64,000 nt of DNA from JBGTSJ01 sp041940305 (GTDB lineage: Bacteria > Planctomycetota > Planctomycetia > Planctomycetales > Planctomycetaceae). The notes beneath the pieces were generated by a model. The model searched no databases and was not told the origin of the DNA. It saw only the letters and a list, made by a program, of their open reading frames with translations. The translations under genes were made by a program, and so were the position numbers. The first letter of the stretch is position 1; each line of letters begins with the position of its first letter. Where the stretch lies: assembly GCA_041940305.1 (NCBI GenBank), contig JBGTSJ010000026.1:1-64000 (forward strand), written 5' to 3'. Shown in pieces: positions 56,663 through 64,000 of this stretch.

Positions 56663-56999
56663 ATCGGGAAGTCGGCTCCTGCTGGCGAGGTCTTTGGGTG
56701 ACAGTGGCAGGATAGCAAGCCATGTGATTGGGCACACGGGGAGGGGACAGCCGGGCGCGAAGGGGCTTCAGCTGCGCGGAGACTGAGCGGCTGCGAAGGG
56801 GAGCGTGGATCTTGCCCTCACCCCCGTCCCCTCTCCCGCGATGCAGCGTGGTTTGCGAGCAGGGCGGTTCGTGCGGGAGACGGGGGACCGGATCGGGTGG
56901 GTGGGATGGGCCCGGAGTTCGCGTTGCGCGGTTGGGAGCGCAGCGGACGGCACAGGGGACTGTGCCTGCGACTCTCCTGACTGTGGCTGCGACTATTGG
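56663..56999. other. Intergenic region
   Basis: 337 bases of repeat-rich spacer, including the copy of the CCCTCACCCCCG repeat at 56815-56840 and the palindrome at 56949-56966. No gene. Confidence 0.5.
56949..56966. repeat. Short palindrome GGCACAG-CTGTGCC, copy 2
   Basis: GGCACAGGGGACTGTGCC; compare 37435-37452. Confidence 0.6.
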
Positions 57000-57545
57000 T
57001 CAGCCAATGATGTCGTCGTCGCCGAGGACGATGACGCCGTCGTTGGCGGTGGGCTTCTTCGGGGGCGCGGGTTTCTTCTTCGACTGTGAGGAGCCGGCCG
57101 GTTTGAGCTTGGGGCGGGTCTCTTCGACGATGAAGTCGGCGCCTTCCTCGGGGATGACGATCGGGACGTCCTGGCTGAGGAGGTCGGGGGAGACGCGGCG
57201 GACGCCCTGCTGGGGGTCTGCCGTGGCGCGGCTGGAGTTCTTCTTAGGCGCGCGGGCGGCGGCGGGCTCCAGGCGGAAGGGGATGTCGCCGATGTGCACT
57301 TCGTCGCCGGGCTGGAGGCGCGTTTCCTTGCCGGCGGCTTCGCCGTTGACGCGGACGCCGTTCATGCTGCCGAGGTCGCGGATGACGTGATAATCGTGGA
57401 TCTGGGCGATGCAGCAGTGCTTGCGCGAGACCTTGCGGCTGCTGGTGAGGACGACGTCGCAGTCGGGATGGCGGCCAAAGAGCATGATGGCCTTGTCGAG
57501 GACGACCGGCTCACCGTTTTCGAGAGGAGTCAACTGCATCGGCAT
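57000..57545 (-). CDS. FHA-domain protein
   Basis: 181 residues from ATG 57545 (ATG 57539 and an upstream GTG are alternatives). The forkhead-associated domain fills residues 1-95: LDKAIMLFGRHPDCDVVL, SSRKVSRKHCC, IRDLGSMNGVRVNGEAAG and LQPGDEVHIGDIPF, with the conserved Gly-Arg, Ser and His and Asn-Gly of phosphothreonine-binding sites. The rest is an acidic/Lys-rich disordered tail. It should bind phosphorylated proteins; no kinase gene is adjacent. Confidence 0.88.
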   Translation of the reverse strand: MPMQLTPLENGEPVVLDKAIMLFGRHPDCDVVLTSSRKVSRKHCCIAQIHDYHVIRDLGSMNGVRVNGEAAGKETRLQPGDEVHIGDIPFRLEPAAARAPKKNSSRATADPQQGVRRVSPDLLSQDVPIVIPEEGADFIVEETRPKLKPAGSSQSKKKPAPPKKPTANDGVIVLGDDDIIG

Positions 57546-57770
57546 GGGAGAGAGTTCCACCCGGTTGAGTGCTGCCGGGATGCGAGTGCTCCATGTTAAC
57601 AGCGTTAGGTACGGATCGCATTGGTGAATCCTTTTCAGAGTCTCGGACGTGCTTCCGCAGGGAAGGAGGTGGCGAGCGAGGTGGAGTATTCGGGGCTGCC
57701 GGGGGCGTTGGGGCGCCGGAAAGGGTCAGCGGAGGGGGAAACTCGTTCGAGCGTGTATTGGGGTTGAAGG

Positions 57771-57807
57771 CCGAGCGACGTTCGGCCCTCGCTGGCGCGT
57801 CGGGCTA
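57771..57807 (-). repeat. Dispersed repeat family A, copy 4 (inverted)
   Basis: On the minus strand it reads TAGCCCGACGCGCCAGCGAG, then GGCCGAACGTCGCTCGG, slightly diverged from copies 1-3. Confidence 0.82.
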
Positions 57808-57874
57808 GTGTGGGTCGCGCACCGACGACCATTCATGCACATCTCTGGGACGCGGCGGGTTACCAAAAAAGACG

Positions 57875-57903
57875 AGCGGCGGGGTTGAACCCCGCCGCTC
57901 GTG
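57875..57903. repeat. Hairpin repeat family B, copy 3
   Basis: CGAGCGGCGGGG and CCCCGCCGCTCG pair over 12 bases around TTGAA; the longest stem of the three copies. It lies 24 bases after the stop of the small exported protein on the minus strand. Confidence 0.85.
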
Positions 57904-57926
57904 TGACGCGTTGGCCCGCAACGGCG

Positions 57927-58328
57927 TCAGTTCTCGTAGAGGTCGAGGAGCATCCGGCCGGTGTACTGGAAGGTGTACGGCTTGCCGGCGAATTCGCCCG
58001 TGTAGTCGGACTCGTAGAAGTCGAGTTCGTAGACGGCCTCCGTAAAGTCGTCGTCGCCGCCGATGCAATCGAAGCGGACAAACGGGATGGGGGCGAGGCC
58101 GTAGGCGTCGAGTTCGATGTAGTGGTTGACGTACTTGCCGGGGCCGATGGCGACGTTGTCCCAGTCGCCGTTGCCCCAGCGGAACTGGTAGTTGAGGACG
58201 TTGTCGGTCGGGTTGCGGATCGTGATCATGGCCCAGTCGCCGGCCTGGGCGGTCGATTCGCCCATCGCGGTCAGCATGCCACAGAACACCACAGCACAGG
58301 TCGCCAGGGAACGGGTCGCGAACGTCAT
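57927..58328 (-). CDS. Small exported protein of unknown function
   Basis: 133 residues. Signal peptide (ATCAVVFCGMLTAMGESTAQA) and a mature part rich in aromatic and acidic residues: NPTDNVLNYQFRWGNGDWDN, GPGKYVNHYIELDAYG and DFTEAVYELDFYESDYTGEF. A compact beta-sandwich is likely. Similar small secreted proteins are common in planctomycetes; I cannot name a family. Divergent from the DedA-type gene. Confidence 0.68.
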   Translation of the reverse strand: MTFATRSLATCAVVFCGMLTAMGESTAQAGDWAMITIRNPTDNVLNYQFRWGNGDWDNVAIGPGKYVNHYIELDAYGLAPIPFVRFDCIGGDDDFTEAVYELDFYESDYTGEFAGKPYTFQYTGRMLLDLYEN

Positions 58329-58590
58329 GGTCGTGTCTCCAATCGCAAGGGGGTGTTTGGTTTCGCTTTCGGGCGGGTCTCAACCTCGCCACTTCTGAGA
58401 CGAAGCTGGCGGGAGTGGTTAAATCCCTTATCACCGGAAAAGGCCGTCCCCTCTTTTGGCGGGGTTTCGCGAAATAGAGTGCAGCGGGGGGATCGGCATC
58501 CCCGAATTCCGCTTGCAGGGCCGATCAAAACAGACGATGTTCATAAGGATCACGACGTTGCGCCGACCGAGCGCCTGAAAGGATGGATGC

Positions 58591-59436
58591 ATGCGGGTCC
58601 CGGGGCCCAGCAGTGGAAGCCGATGGCTGCCGGCCGCAGTAGCGGCGGTGTGCCTGTGCGGTGCGTCCGTGATGCTGGCCCAGGACGGCCCTTCCGGAGA
58701 AAGCGGAGAGGTCGCCGCCGACGTCGCGCCTCCGCCTCCGGCCGAATCCAAGGGAGCGGCCGCCGAGTTCGAGCAGAGCCAGGTCGGCCGGCTGATCGAG
58801 CGATTCACCTACGCGGCCATCATCGGGGTGCTGCTGTTGTGCGGGATGGGGCTGCCGCTGCCGGAGGAGGTGCCGATCCTGACGTCGGCCGTACTTTCGC
58901 AGTCCGGCCATTTGCAGCCGTGGTGGGCGCTGGGCGCGTGCATGTTCGGGGTGATGGCGGGGGACTCGTTCATGTACTACCTGGGGCGCCGGTGGGGGAC
59001 GCACGTACTGGAGCACCGCCTGTCGCGCAAGCTGCTGACAGCCGAGCGGCAGAAGAAGATCGTGGAGTATTTCGAGAAGTACGGCGCGAGAATCATCTTC
59101 GCGGCGCGATTTCTGCCCGGGATTCGTGCGCCGCTGTTCCTGACGGCCGGCACCATGCGCGTGCCGTTCTGGCTCTTCTTTTCGATGGACGGGGCCGCGG
59201 CCCTGTTAAGCATTCCCCTCAGTTTCTGGGTGGCTTACTACTTTACGGACAAGCTGCAGGAACTGCTGAACGTCCGCGACCAGGTGCACTACTGGGGAGT
59301 CGGGTTGGTGGCGGTCGGGTTGTTTCTGTGGCTGGTGCTGCACCGCTGGTGGGAACGACGGACTTCGGGGGAGTCGACGCCGCGCGATGCCGATCACGCG
59401 AAGTCCGGACGCCCGGGCGAGCGTGTGGGGCAGTAG
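58591..59436 (+). CDS. DedA/SNARE-associated family membrane protein
   Basis: 281 residues. An N-terminal Ala/Pro-rich extension with a signal-like segment (1-60), then the DedA domain: LPLPEEVPILTSAVLSQSGH, GDSFMYYLGRRWGTHVLEHR and FLPGIRAPLFLTAGTMRVPF with the conserved Arg and Gly-Thr. The family takes part in lipid translocation (undecaprenyl phosphate and related carriers) and membrane homeostasis; which substrate applies is unknown. The N-terminal extension is longer than in E. coli members. Confidence 0.88.
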   Translation: MRVPGPSSGSRWLPAAVAAVCLCGASVMLAQDGPSGESGEVAADVAPPPPAESKGAAAEFEQSQVGRLIERFTYAAIIGVLLLCGMGLPLPEEVPILTSAVLSQSGHLQPWWALGACMFGVMAGDSFMYYLGRRWGTHVLEHRLSRKLLTAERQKKIVEYFEKYGARIIFAARFLPGIRAPLFLTAGTMRVPFWLFFSMDGAAALLSIPLSFWVAYYFTDKLQELLNVRDQVHYWGVGLVAVGLFLWLVLHRWWERRTSGESTPRDADHAKSGRPGERVGQ

Positions 59437-59495
59437 GGCGGCGAGGAGTGCGCCGCGGGCGATCCGGCTGCTTCGGACGGGGTCTCAGACCCCGT

Positions 59496-61007
59496 CTACA
59501 GGTCTCGAGGCAGGCTCGGAGGGCTCGGTCCGGATGGGGGGCCGTCGGCGAATCGCTGTCGCTCCTCGTTGCGACGGAAGAATCCATATGCGCCGACACC
59601 CAGGAGGAGCAGGCCGCCGACGGCGGCGACCTGCCGCCAGTCGCTGAGGACCATGCTGCCGACGACAACCACCACGGAGATGAGGTAGATCGAAGGCGTG
59701 AGCGGGTAGCCCCAAGTACGGTAGGGGCGGTCTGCATCGGGCATGCGCCGGCGGAGGACAAAGACGGCGGCGACGGTCAGTCCGTAGAAGGCGGTGCCTC
59801 CGAGGATGACGAAGTCGGTGAGCGTGTCGAACATGGCCTTGGGGTCCGACACGAACGAGAAAACGATTGCAATCTGCGCCAGCGACCAGGTCGCCTGAGC
59901 GAGGATGGCATGGGCAGGCGTGCGGAAGGTCGCGTGCACCTGCCGGATGGCCCTGGGGAACAGGCCGTCGCGGGCCATGGCGAAGTAGATTCGCGGTCCG
60001 CTGAGCAGGTTGGAATTGAGGGCGCCGAACGTGGAGATCATGACTCCGGCAGAGGCGATCGTGGCGCCCCACGTCCCGATGAGAGCGCCCATGGTGTCGG
60101 CCGCGACAGTCCGCGTCGTCTTGACCTGCTCCATCGGGAGCATCAGGTGATAGCCGAAGTTCGCTCCGACGTAGACGGCCGTGATGATGAGCATGCCGAT
60201 GCCCAGTCCGAGGGGCACGTTGCGTTGAGGTTCCCGGATTTCTTCCGCCACCGGAGCGATATTGATCCAGCCGTCGTAGGGCCAGAAGACGGCGACCATC
60301 GCCAGGCCGAACGCTTTCCAGAAGTCGATTCCCAGGCTGACGGGTTCGATCGGTTCGAGGTTCGACGTGCTGCCCTTGCTCGACAGGAATGGGCCGAGGA
60401 TGAGGAAACCGAGGAATGATACCTTGATGAGCGTGGTGATGTTCTGCGTGCGGGCGGCCCAACGGGTGCCGATGATGTTGACGGCCGAGAGCACGGCGAC
60501 GGCGGCGACGGTGAGTCCCGCCTGTGCTGAGTGGCTGAGCGGGACGAGTTCGGCGAAAGGGCCGCCGATCGCTCCCTGCTGCTCCAGCGATTCGAGGAAC
60601 CGGTTGAAGTAGATCACGGTGGCGCAGGCGAGGCTTCCCATCGACCCGGTGCGGATGACAGTGAATTCGATCCAGCCCCACAAGAACGCGGGAAGGCGTC
60701 CGTAGGCCTGGCGCAGGTAGACGTATGGTCCGCCGGCGTGGGGGAGCATGGCGGCGAGTTCAGCGAGCGCGAGTGAGCCGCAGAGGGCCGCCACGCCTCC
60801 GGCTACCCAGACTGCGATAATGGGGGCGAAGCTCCCCAGGTGGGAGGCGATCGTGTCGACCTTGAGAAAGATCCCGCTGCCGATGATGGAGCCGACGACG
60901 ATGGCGATGGCATCCAGCGGCCCGAGGACGCGGGGGAGGGTGGTCGCGTAGGGGATGAGCGGGACGTCGGGAGTGGCGGCGGGGTCCGGTCGCGGATGAT
61001 CAGACAT
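59496..61007 (-). CDS. APC-superfamily amino acid permease (LAT-like)
   Basis: 503 residues from ATG 61007. Twelve hydrophobic helices; the N-terminal helix carries GPLDAIAIVVGSIIGSGIFL, the unwound G-S-G motif of APC transporters. ELAAMLPHAGGPYVYLRQAY is the usual cytoplasmic loop. It should move an amino acid or polyamine across the inner membrane; specificity cannot be read. The GGGTAFYGLTVAAVFVL part near residue 420 matches LAT-type layouts. Confidence 0.9.
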   Translation of the reverse strand: MSDHPRPDPAATPDVPLIPYATTLPRVLGPLDAIAIVVGSIIGSGIFLKVDTIASHLGSFAPIIAVWVAGGVAALCGSLALAELAAMLPHAGGPYVYLRQAYGRLPAFLWGWIEFTVIRTGSMGSLACATVIYFNRFLESLEQQGAIGGPFAELVPLSHSAQAGLTVAAVAVLSAVNIIGTRWAARTQNITTLIKVSFLGFLILGPFLSSKGSTSNLEPIEPVSLGIDFWKAFGLAMVAVFWPYDGWINIAPVAEEIREPQRNVPLGLGIGMLIITAVYVGANFGYHLMLPMEQVKTTRTVAADTMGALIGTWGATIASAGVMISTFGALNSNLLSGPRIYFAMARDGLFPRAIRQVHATFRTPAHAILAQATWSLAQIAIVFSFVSDPKAMFDTLTDFVILGGTAFYGLTVAAVFVLRRRMPDADRPYRTWGYPLTPSIYLISVVVVVGSMVLSDWRQVAAVGGLLLLGVGAYGFFRRNEERQRFADGPPSGPSPPSLPRDL

Positions 61008-61320
61008 GGTCACCGGCTGCGGCGTCATTCAGCCGTACGGAGCACACCGCGAATGCGGCGTCGTGCGGCTGCGATGGACGCCGATTCTGTCCGGAACGAC
61101 AGCGTGTCGCAATCCTGATGCAGCAAGGCAAGAACGAGAGAGGGGTGGGGCGAGTCAACAACGGACGTGGCATCCGTCGCCGAGCCGGGAGCTCGCTGCG
61201 CTGGCAATTCCGCCGGTTGCGCGCAGAATGAGGGCTTCAGCGGCCGAATCAGCGGGAGCCACGGCAGGAGCCCCGCAACAGCTCCTTTCGCGTTTCCGCC
61301 ATTTCCCAGGAAGAGCAACC

Positions 61321-61878
61321 ATGAAGACACTCCCGTTCTGCACGATCGCGGCTCTCGTTCTGACATACGGCCCGCTCCACGCGGCCGATGACCCGCCGGC
61401 GCTGGCGTTGCCGGTTGCCGAGCACCACTGGCTGGAGCAGCTGGTCGGCCAATGGGACGCCGAGATCGAGATGCAGTTTGCCCCGGATCAACCGGCCGCC
61501 ACGTTCGACGCCGTCGAGAGCGTCAAACCGCTGGGTGGATTCTGGGTCATCAGCGAAAGCAAGTCCGACATCGAGGGCGCGGCATTCGAGGGCCGCATGA
61601 CGCTCGGCTACGACCCGGAGAAGCAGAAGTACATCGGCACGTGGGTCGATTCGATGACCAGCATCCTGTGGGTCTATGAAGGGACCGTGGACGAGGCAGG
61701 CAAGGTCCTCACGCTGAAGACCCAGGGCCCCTGCCTGCACGAGGGGGGCCGCATCGCCAAGTTCGAGGAAGTGATCGAGATCGTCGGTCCGGACGAGAAG
61801 ACATTCACCTCGCGCATGCAGAACGCGGACGGCGAGTGGCAGACTCTGATGGTGATCCGTTATCAGCGCAAGACGTAG
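61321..61878 (+). CDS. Exported DUF1579-type protein
   Basis: 185 residues from ATG 61321. Signal peptide (FCTIAALVLTYGPLHA) and a mature lipocalin-like beta domain: HHWLEQLVGQWDAEIEMQFA, PLGGFWVISESKSDIEG, MTLGYDPEKQKYIGTWVDSM and MVIRYQRKT. This matches the DUF1579 family, common in planctomycetes and of unproven function. It is read divergently from the permease. Confidence 0.85.
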   Translation: MKTLPFCTIAALVLTYGPLHAADDPPALALPVAEHHWLEQLVGQWDAEIEMQFAPDQPAATFDAVESVKPLGGFWVISESKSDIEGAAFEGRMTLGYDPEKQKYIGTWVDSMTSILWVYEGTVDEAGKVLTLKTQGPCLHEGGRIAKFEEVIEIVGPDEKTFTSRMQNADGEWQTLMVIRYQRKT

Positions 61879-62025
61879 CCATTCAGGAGCGGCCGCGGCA
61901 ACAAGAGCCGAGGGTCCATCCTGTAACGAAGCCAGATGAGTGCAACTGATCGATAGAGGTGATTGGAATCTCCCTCTGAATCGGACGGGACGAATGACTC
62001 TGCAAGCCCATTCTGCACGCGGCGA

Positions 62026-62265
62026 CTATTCGACCGCATTGAGAATGACTGCGGACACGACGGACAGCCACCCGATCCCGCCGAGGACCGCGCCGCACAC
62101 GTGTAGCCTCCACCCGAGCGGTGAGTAGTCATCTCGCTTGGCGAACGGCCGCCTGGTAAACGCCATGTTCGTCCGCACGTGGAGCGCGGAGAGAGCGAGA
62201 CAGATGACTCCCGGCACTGCGGCTGTCAGTCCGACTGCTAACAGCGCGTGGGCGAGTCTCACCAT
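62026..62265 (-). CDS. Small two-helix membrane protein
   Basis: 79 residues with hydrophobic segments at about 5-28 (ALLAVGLTAAVPGVICLALS) and 52-76 (LHVCGAVLGGIGWLSVVSAV), joined by a basic loop (FTRRPFAKRDD). It lies 15 bases downstream of the fructose-bisphosphate aldolase gene on the same strand. Function unknown; coding is likely but not certain. Confidence 0.55.
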   Translation of the reverse strand: MVRLAHALLAVGLTAAVPGVICLALSALHVRTNMAFTRRPFAKRDDYSPLGWRLHVCGAVLGGIGWLSVVSAVILNAVE

Positions 62266-62280
62266 TTCGGCTTGGTTGCG

Positions 62281-63321
62281 TCACACCTTCCCGAACAGCG
62301 TCTTCCCGCTGGAGTGCAGGTCGTCGCAGGCCACGCTCAACCGGGCGGCGACCGACTTCTCCGCCGCCTTCAGGTAGCTCCGCGGGTCGTAGTGTTCCTT
62401 GTCGCCGACTTCGCCGTCGATCTTCATCACGGCGTCGTAGTGCTTGAACATGTGGTCGGCGATGGGGCGCGTAAACGCGTACTGCGTATCGGTGTCGATG
62501 TTCATCTTCACCACGCCGTAGGCGAGCGTTTCTTCGAGCTCGTGCCGCGGGGTGCCGGAGCCGCCGTGGAACACGAGGTCGAACTCGGCGCTCTTGCCGT
62601 GCTTTTTCATGACGGCGGCCTGTCCCTGCTTGAGGATATCGGGACGCAGCTTGACGGCCCCCGGCTTGTAGTGGCCGTGCACGTTGCCGAAGGTCGCGGC
62701 GAACATGTAGCGTCCGAGGCCGTGGAGCGACTCGTAGACCTCCAGCATGTCGTCCGGGGTGGTATACAGTTTGGAGTCGGGGACGTGCTCCATGTCGGCT
62801 CCCGCGGCCCCTTCCTCCTTGCCGCCGACGACGCCCGCCTCGACCTCCAGGATGATCTCCTGCTCGGCGCACAGCTTCATCAGTTCTTTGGAAAGCGTCA
62901 TATTCTCCTTGAGCGGGAGGTTGGAGGCGTCGAGCATGTGGGACTGAAACAGGTTTCCCTGGCCGGCCTTGCGGCGCTTCGCCGTTTCGGCGATCAGCGG
63001 CTTGAGGAACTTCTCGACTTCCTTGGGAGGACAGTGATCGGTGTGCAGCCCGATGAGGATGTCGTAGCGCTCAGCGAGCCGATGCGCCGCTTCGGCGAGG
63101 ACGACGCAACCGAGAACGTAGTCCCCCACGTTCAGACCCGAGGCGAACTTTCCGCCGCCAGTCGACATCTGGATGATGCCGTCTGATTTCTGGTCGGCGA
63201 AGCCCTTGAGGGCGGCGTTGAGGGTGACCAGGGAGGTGATGTTGATGGCCGGATAGGCGTAGTCCCCCTGCTGGGCGGCGTCGAGCATCGCGGCGTACTG
63301 CTGGGGTGTGGCAATGGGCAT
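62281..63321 (-). CDS. fbaA: Class II fructose-bisphosphate aldolase
   Basis: 346 residues from ATG 63321. Zn-dependent aldolase of glycolysis and gluconeogenesis. Motifs: YPAINITSLVTLNAAL, DILIGLHTDHCPP (first metal-ligand His), LEVEAGVVGGKEEGAAGADM, FGNVHGHYKPGAVKLRP (metal-ligand His), DLVFHGGSGTPRHELEE and GVVKMNIDTDTQYAFTRPI. This is the long, E. coli FbaA-like type. Confidence 0.95.
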   Translation of the reverse strand: MPIATPQQYAAMLDAAQQGDYAYPAINITSLVTLNAALKGFADQKSDGIIQMSTGGGKFASGLNVGDYVLGCVVLAEAAHRLAERYDILIGLHTDHCPPKEVEKFLKPLIAETAKRRKAGQGNLFQSHMLDASNLPLKENMTLSKELMKLCAEQEIILEVEAGVVGGKEEGAAGADMEHVPDSKLYTTPDDMLEVYESLHGLGRYMFAATFGNVHGHYKPGAVKLRPDILKQGQAAVMKKHGKSAEFDLVFHGGSGTPRHELEETLAYGVVKMNIDTDTQYAFTRPIADHMFKHYDAVMKIDGEVGDKEHYDPRSYLKAAEKSVAARLSVACDDLHSSGKTLFGKV

Positions 63322-63512
63322 CTCAGGACTCCTCGATATCGGATTCGGCGGGCGTGGACGCAACGCCGCCGCAGTGAACTCGTGGTGGGCTGACCGGCAG
63401 CCGCCGCAGAATGTAGATCATCGCCCCCCAATTGGCGAGTGGATGGGTCTCCGGGCGGCAGGCGGATGCGGCGCGAGGACGGCCGGCGGGAGTCTCAAGC
63501 CTGGACTCCTGC

Positions 63513-64000
63513 CTATTCGGGATTGATCGTCACCACCTGCAGGTCGTCGATCCGCACATCCCCCAAGGCTCGCAGCTCGATCGTCACCCGCAACTCGTCG
63601 CTCTGCTGCACCTCGCGGAAGATGTCGAACCGCTGCCACTCAGTATCGCCGACCGGCTGCTTCCAGCGCAATGCCCCCACGGTCCCTTTGATGCTCTCAT
63701 AGATCACCAGACCGTCCGGGTTCCCTGCCAGCGGAGTCGCCACCTGCACCCGCCCGCTGATATGCACGATCTGCCCGGCATACACCGGAATCGGCGGACT
63801 GATGAACCGCTCCGGCGCATCCAACACCTCCACCGGTGGGCGGGACGGATCGGCCGAGCCGGCCATCAACCGCAGGCAGTACTTTCCCTGAGTCGCATTG
63901 CCGAACAGTTCGGCCCACGGACGCACCCGCGCGTCCTCGGTCTGAAAGTGCTCCCACTTGCTCGCGAACATCGTGTCGGAGTCCTCAAAGTCCCCCGACC
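63513..64000 (-). CDS. C-terminal part of a large protein (5' end off the window)
   Basis: The reading frame is open from the window end to the stop at 63513. It begins GDFEDSDTMFASKWEHFQTE, a sequence continuing into VLDAPERFISPPIPVYAGQI and VHISGRVQVATPLAGNPDGL, and ends RVTIELRALGDVRIDDLQVV. This is the pattern of a carbohydrate-binding-like beta-sandwich domain at the C-terminus of a large planctomycete surface protein. The rest of the gene, and hence its function, lies outside the window. A start at 63971 is possible but not needed. Confidence 0.7.
   Translation of the reverse strand, partial: SGDFEDSDTMFASKWEHFQTEDARVRPWAELFGNATQGKYCLRLMAGSADPSRPPVEVLDAPERFISPPIPVYAGQIVHISGRVQVATPLAGNPDGLVIYESIKGTVGALRWKQPVGDTEWQRFDIFREVQQSDELRVTIELRALGDVRIDDLQVVTINPE

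Larger units (their letters stand above)
57546..57926. other. Intergenic region with two repeat families
   Basis: 381 bases with family A copy 4 (57771-57807) and family B copy 3 (57875-57903). No gene is supported. Confidence 0.5.

Noticed and set aside
57810..60419. 869-codon plus-strand frame
   Set aside because: Covers a repeat, the small exported protein (antisense), the DedA gene in another frame and the permease (antisense); no domain of its own.

Overview
The window looks like a piece of a GC-rich planctomycete chromosome (order Planctomycetales). The support is the mix of genes: two pseudopilin-like proteins with the GFTLIELLVVIAIIAIL N-terminus (DUF1559 type), each followed by a small carboxypeptidase-regulatory-like lipoprotein, a PEP-CTERM protein, a homodimeric-type AceE, a trifunctional LplT-PlsC-acyl-ligase fusion, a SpoVR protein in a non-sporing context, and many short palindromic interspersed repeats between genes. 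This is inference from gene content; no rRNA or tRNA was found. One run of ten Ns (43209-43218) marks an assembly gap.

Layout. 0-10 kb: the N-terminal part of aceE (cut by the window start), the phospholipid re-acylation fusion, an HpcH/HpaI aldolase fused to two cupins, a PEP-CTERM protein, a 2-hydroxyacid dehydrogenase remnant and SpoVR. 10-16 kb: an orphan sigma-54 response regulator, a lipoprotein, and a four-gene minus-strand run (rhodanese, sterol-desaturase-family enzyme, 2Fe-2S ferredoxin, nitrilase-family hydrolase). 16-24 kb: a UbiA prenyltransferase and trpC facing each other across a perfect hairpin, ftsK, a protein with a tandemly duplicated domain, hisC and hisB. 24-31 kb: a large inverted repeat, the two pseudopilin/lipoprotein pairs, two membrane proteins and a Tat-exported phosphoesterase. 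31-42 kb: a luciferase-like monooxygenase, small hypotheticals including a split gene, glmS, an M48-like protein without its HExxH site, a stand-alone LigD phosphoesterase-type domain, a LysM protein, the SRP RNA (minus strand) and an M29 aminopeptidase.

42-50.4 kb is the most accessory-looking part. It holds a broken DruA-like gene across the assembly gap, dense hairpin repeats, a DEDD exonuclease with a repeat copy inside its reading frame, a zinc-ribbon/membrane/coiled-coil protein with a GIY-YIG-like (T5orf172/MUG113) C-terminus, an OLD-family ATPase-TOPRIM nuclease with visibly lower GC than its surroundings, and a NucS-like nuclease. I read this as a possible nucleic-acid-processing or defence neighbourhood; none of it is demonstrated.

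50-64 kb returns to housekeeping: an ion-channel N-terminal fragment, a hybrid histidine kinase, serS, an M20 dipeptidase, an FHA protein, a DedA protein, an APC permease, a DUF1579-type protein, class II fructose-bisphosphate aldolase and the C-terminal part of a large protein that runs off the window end.
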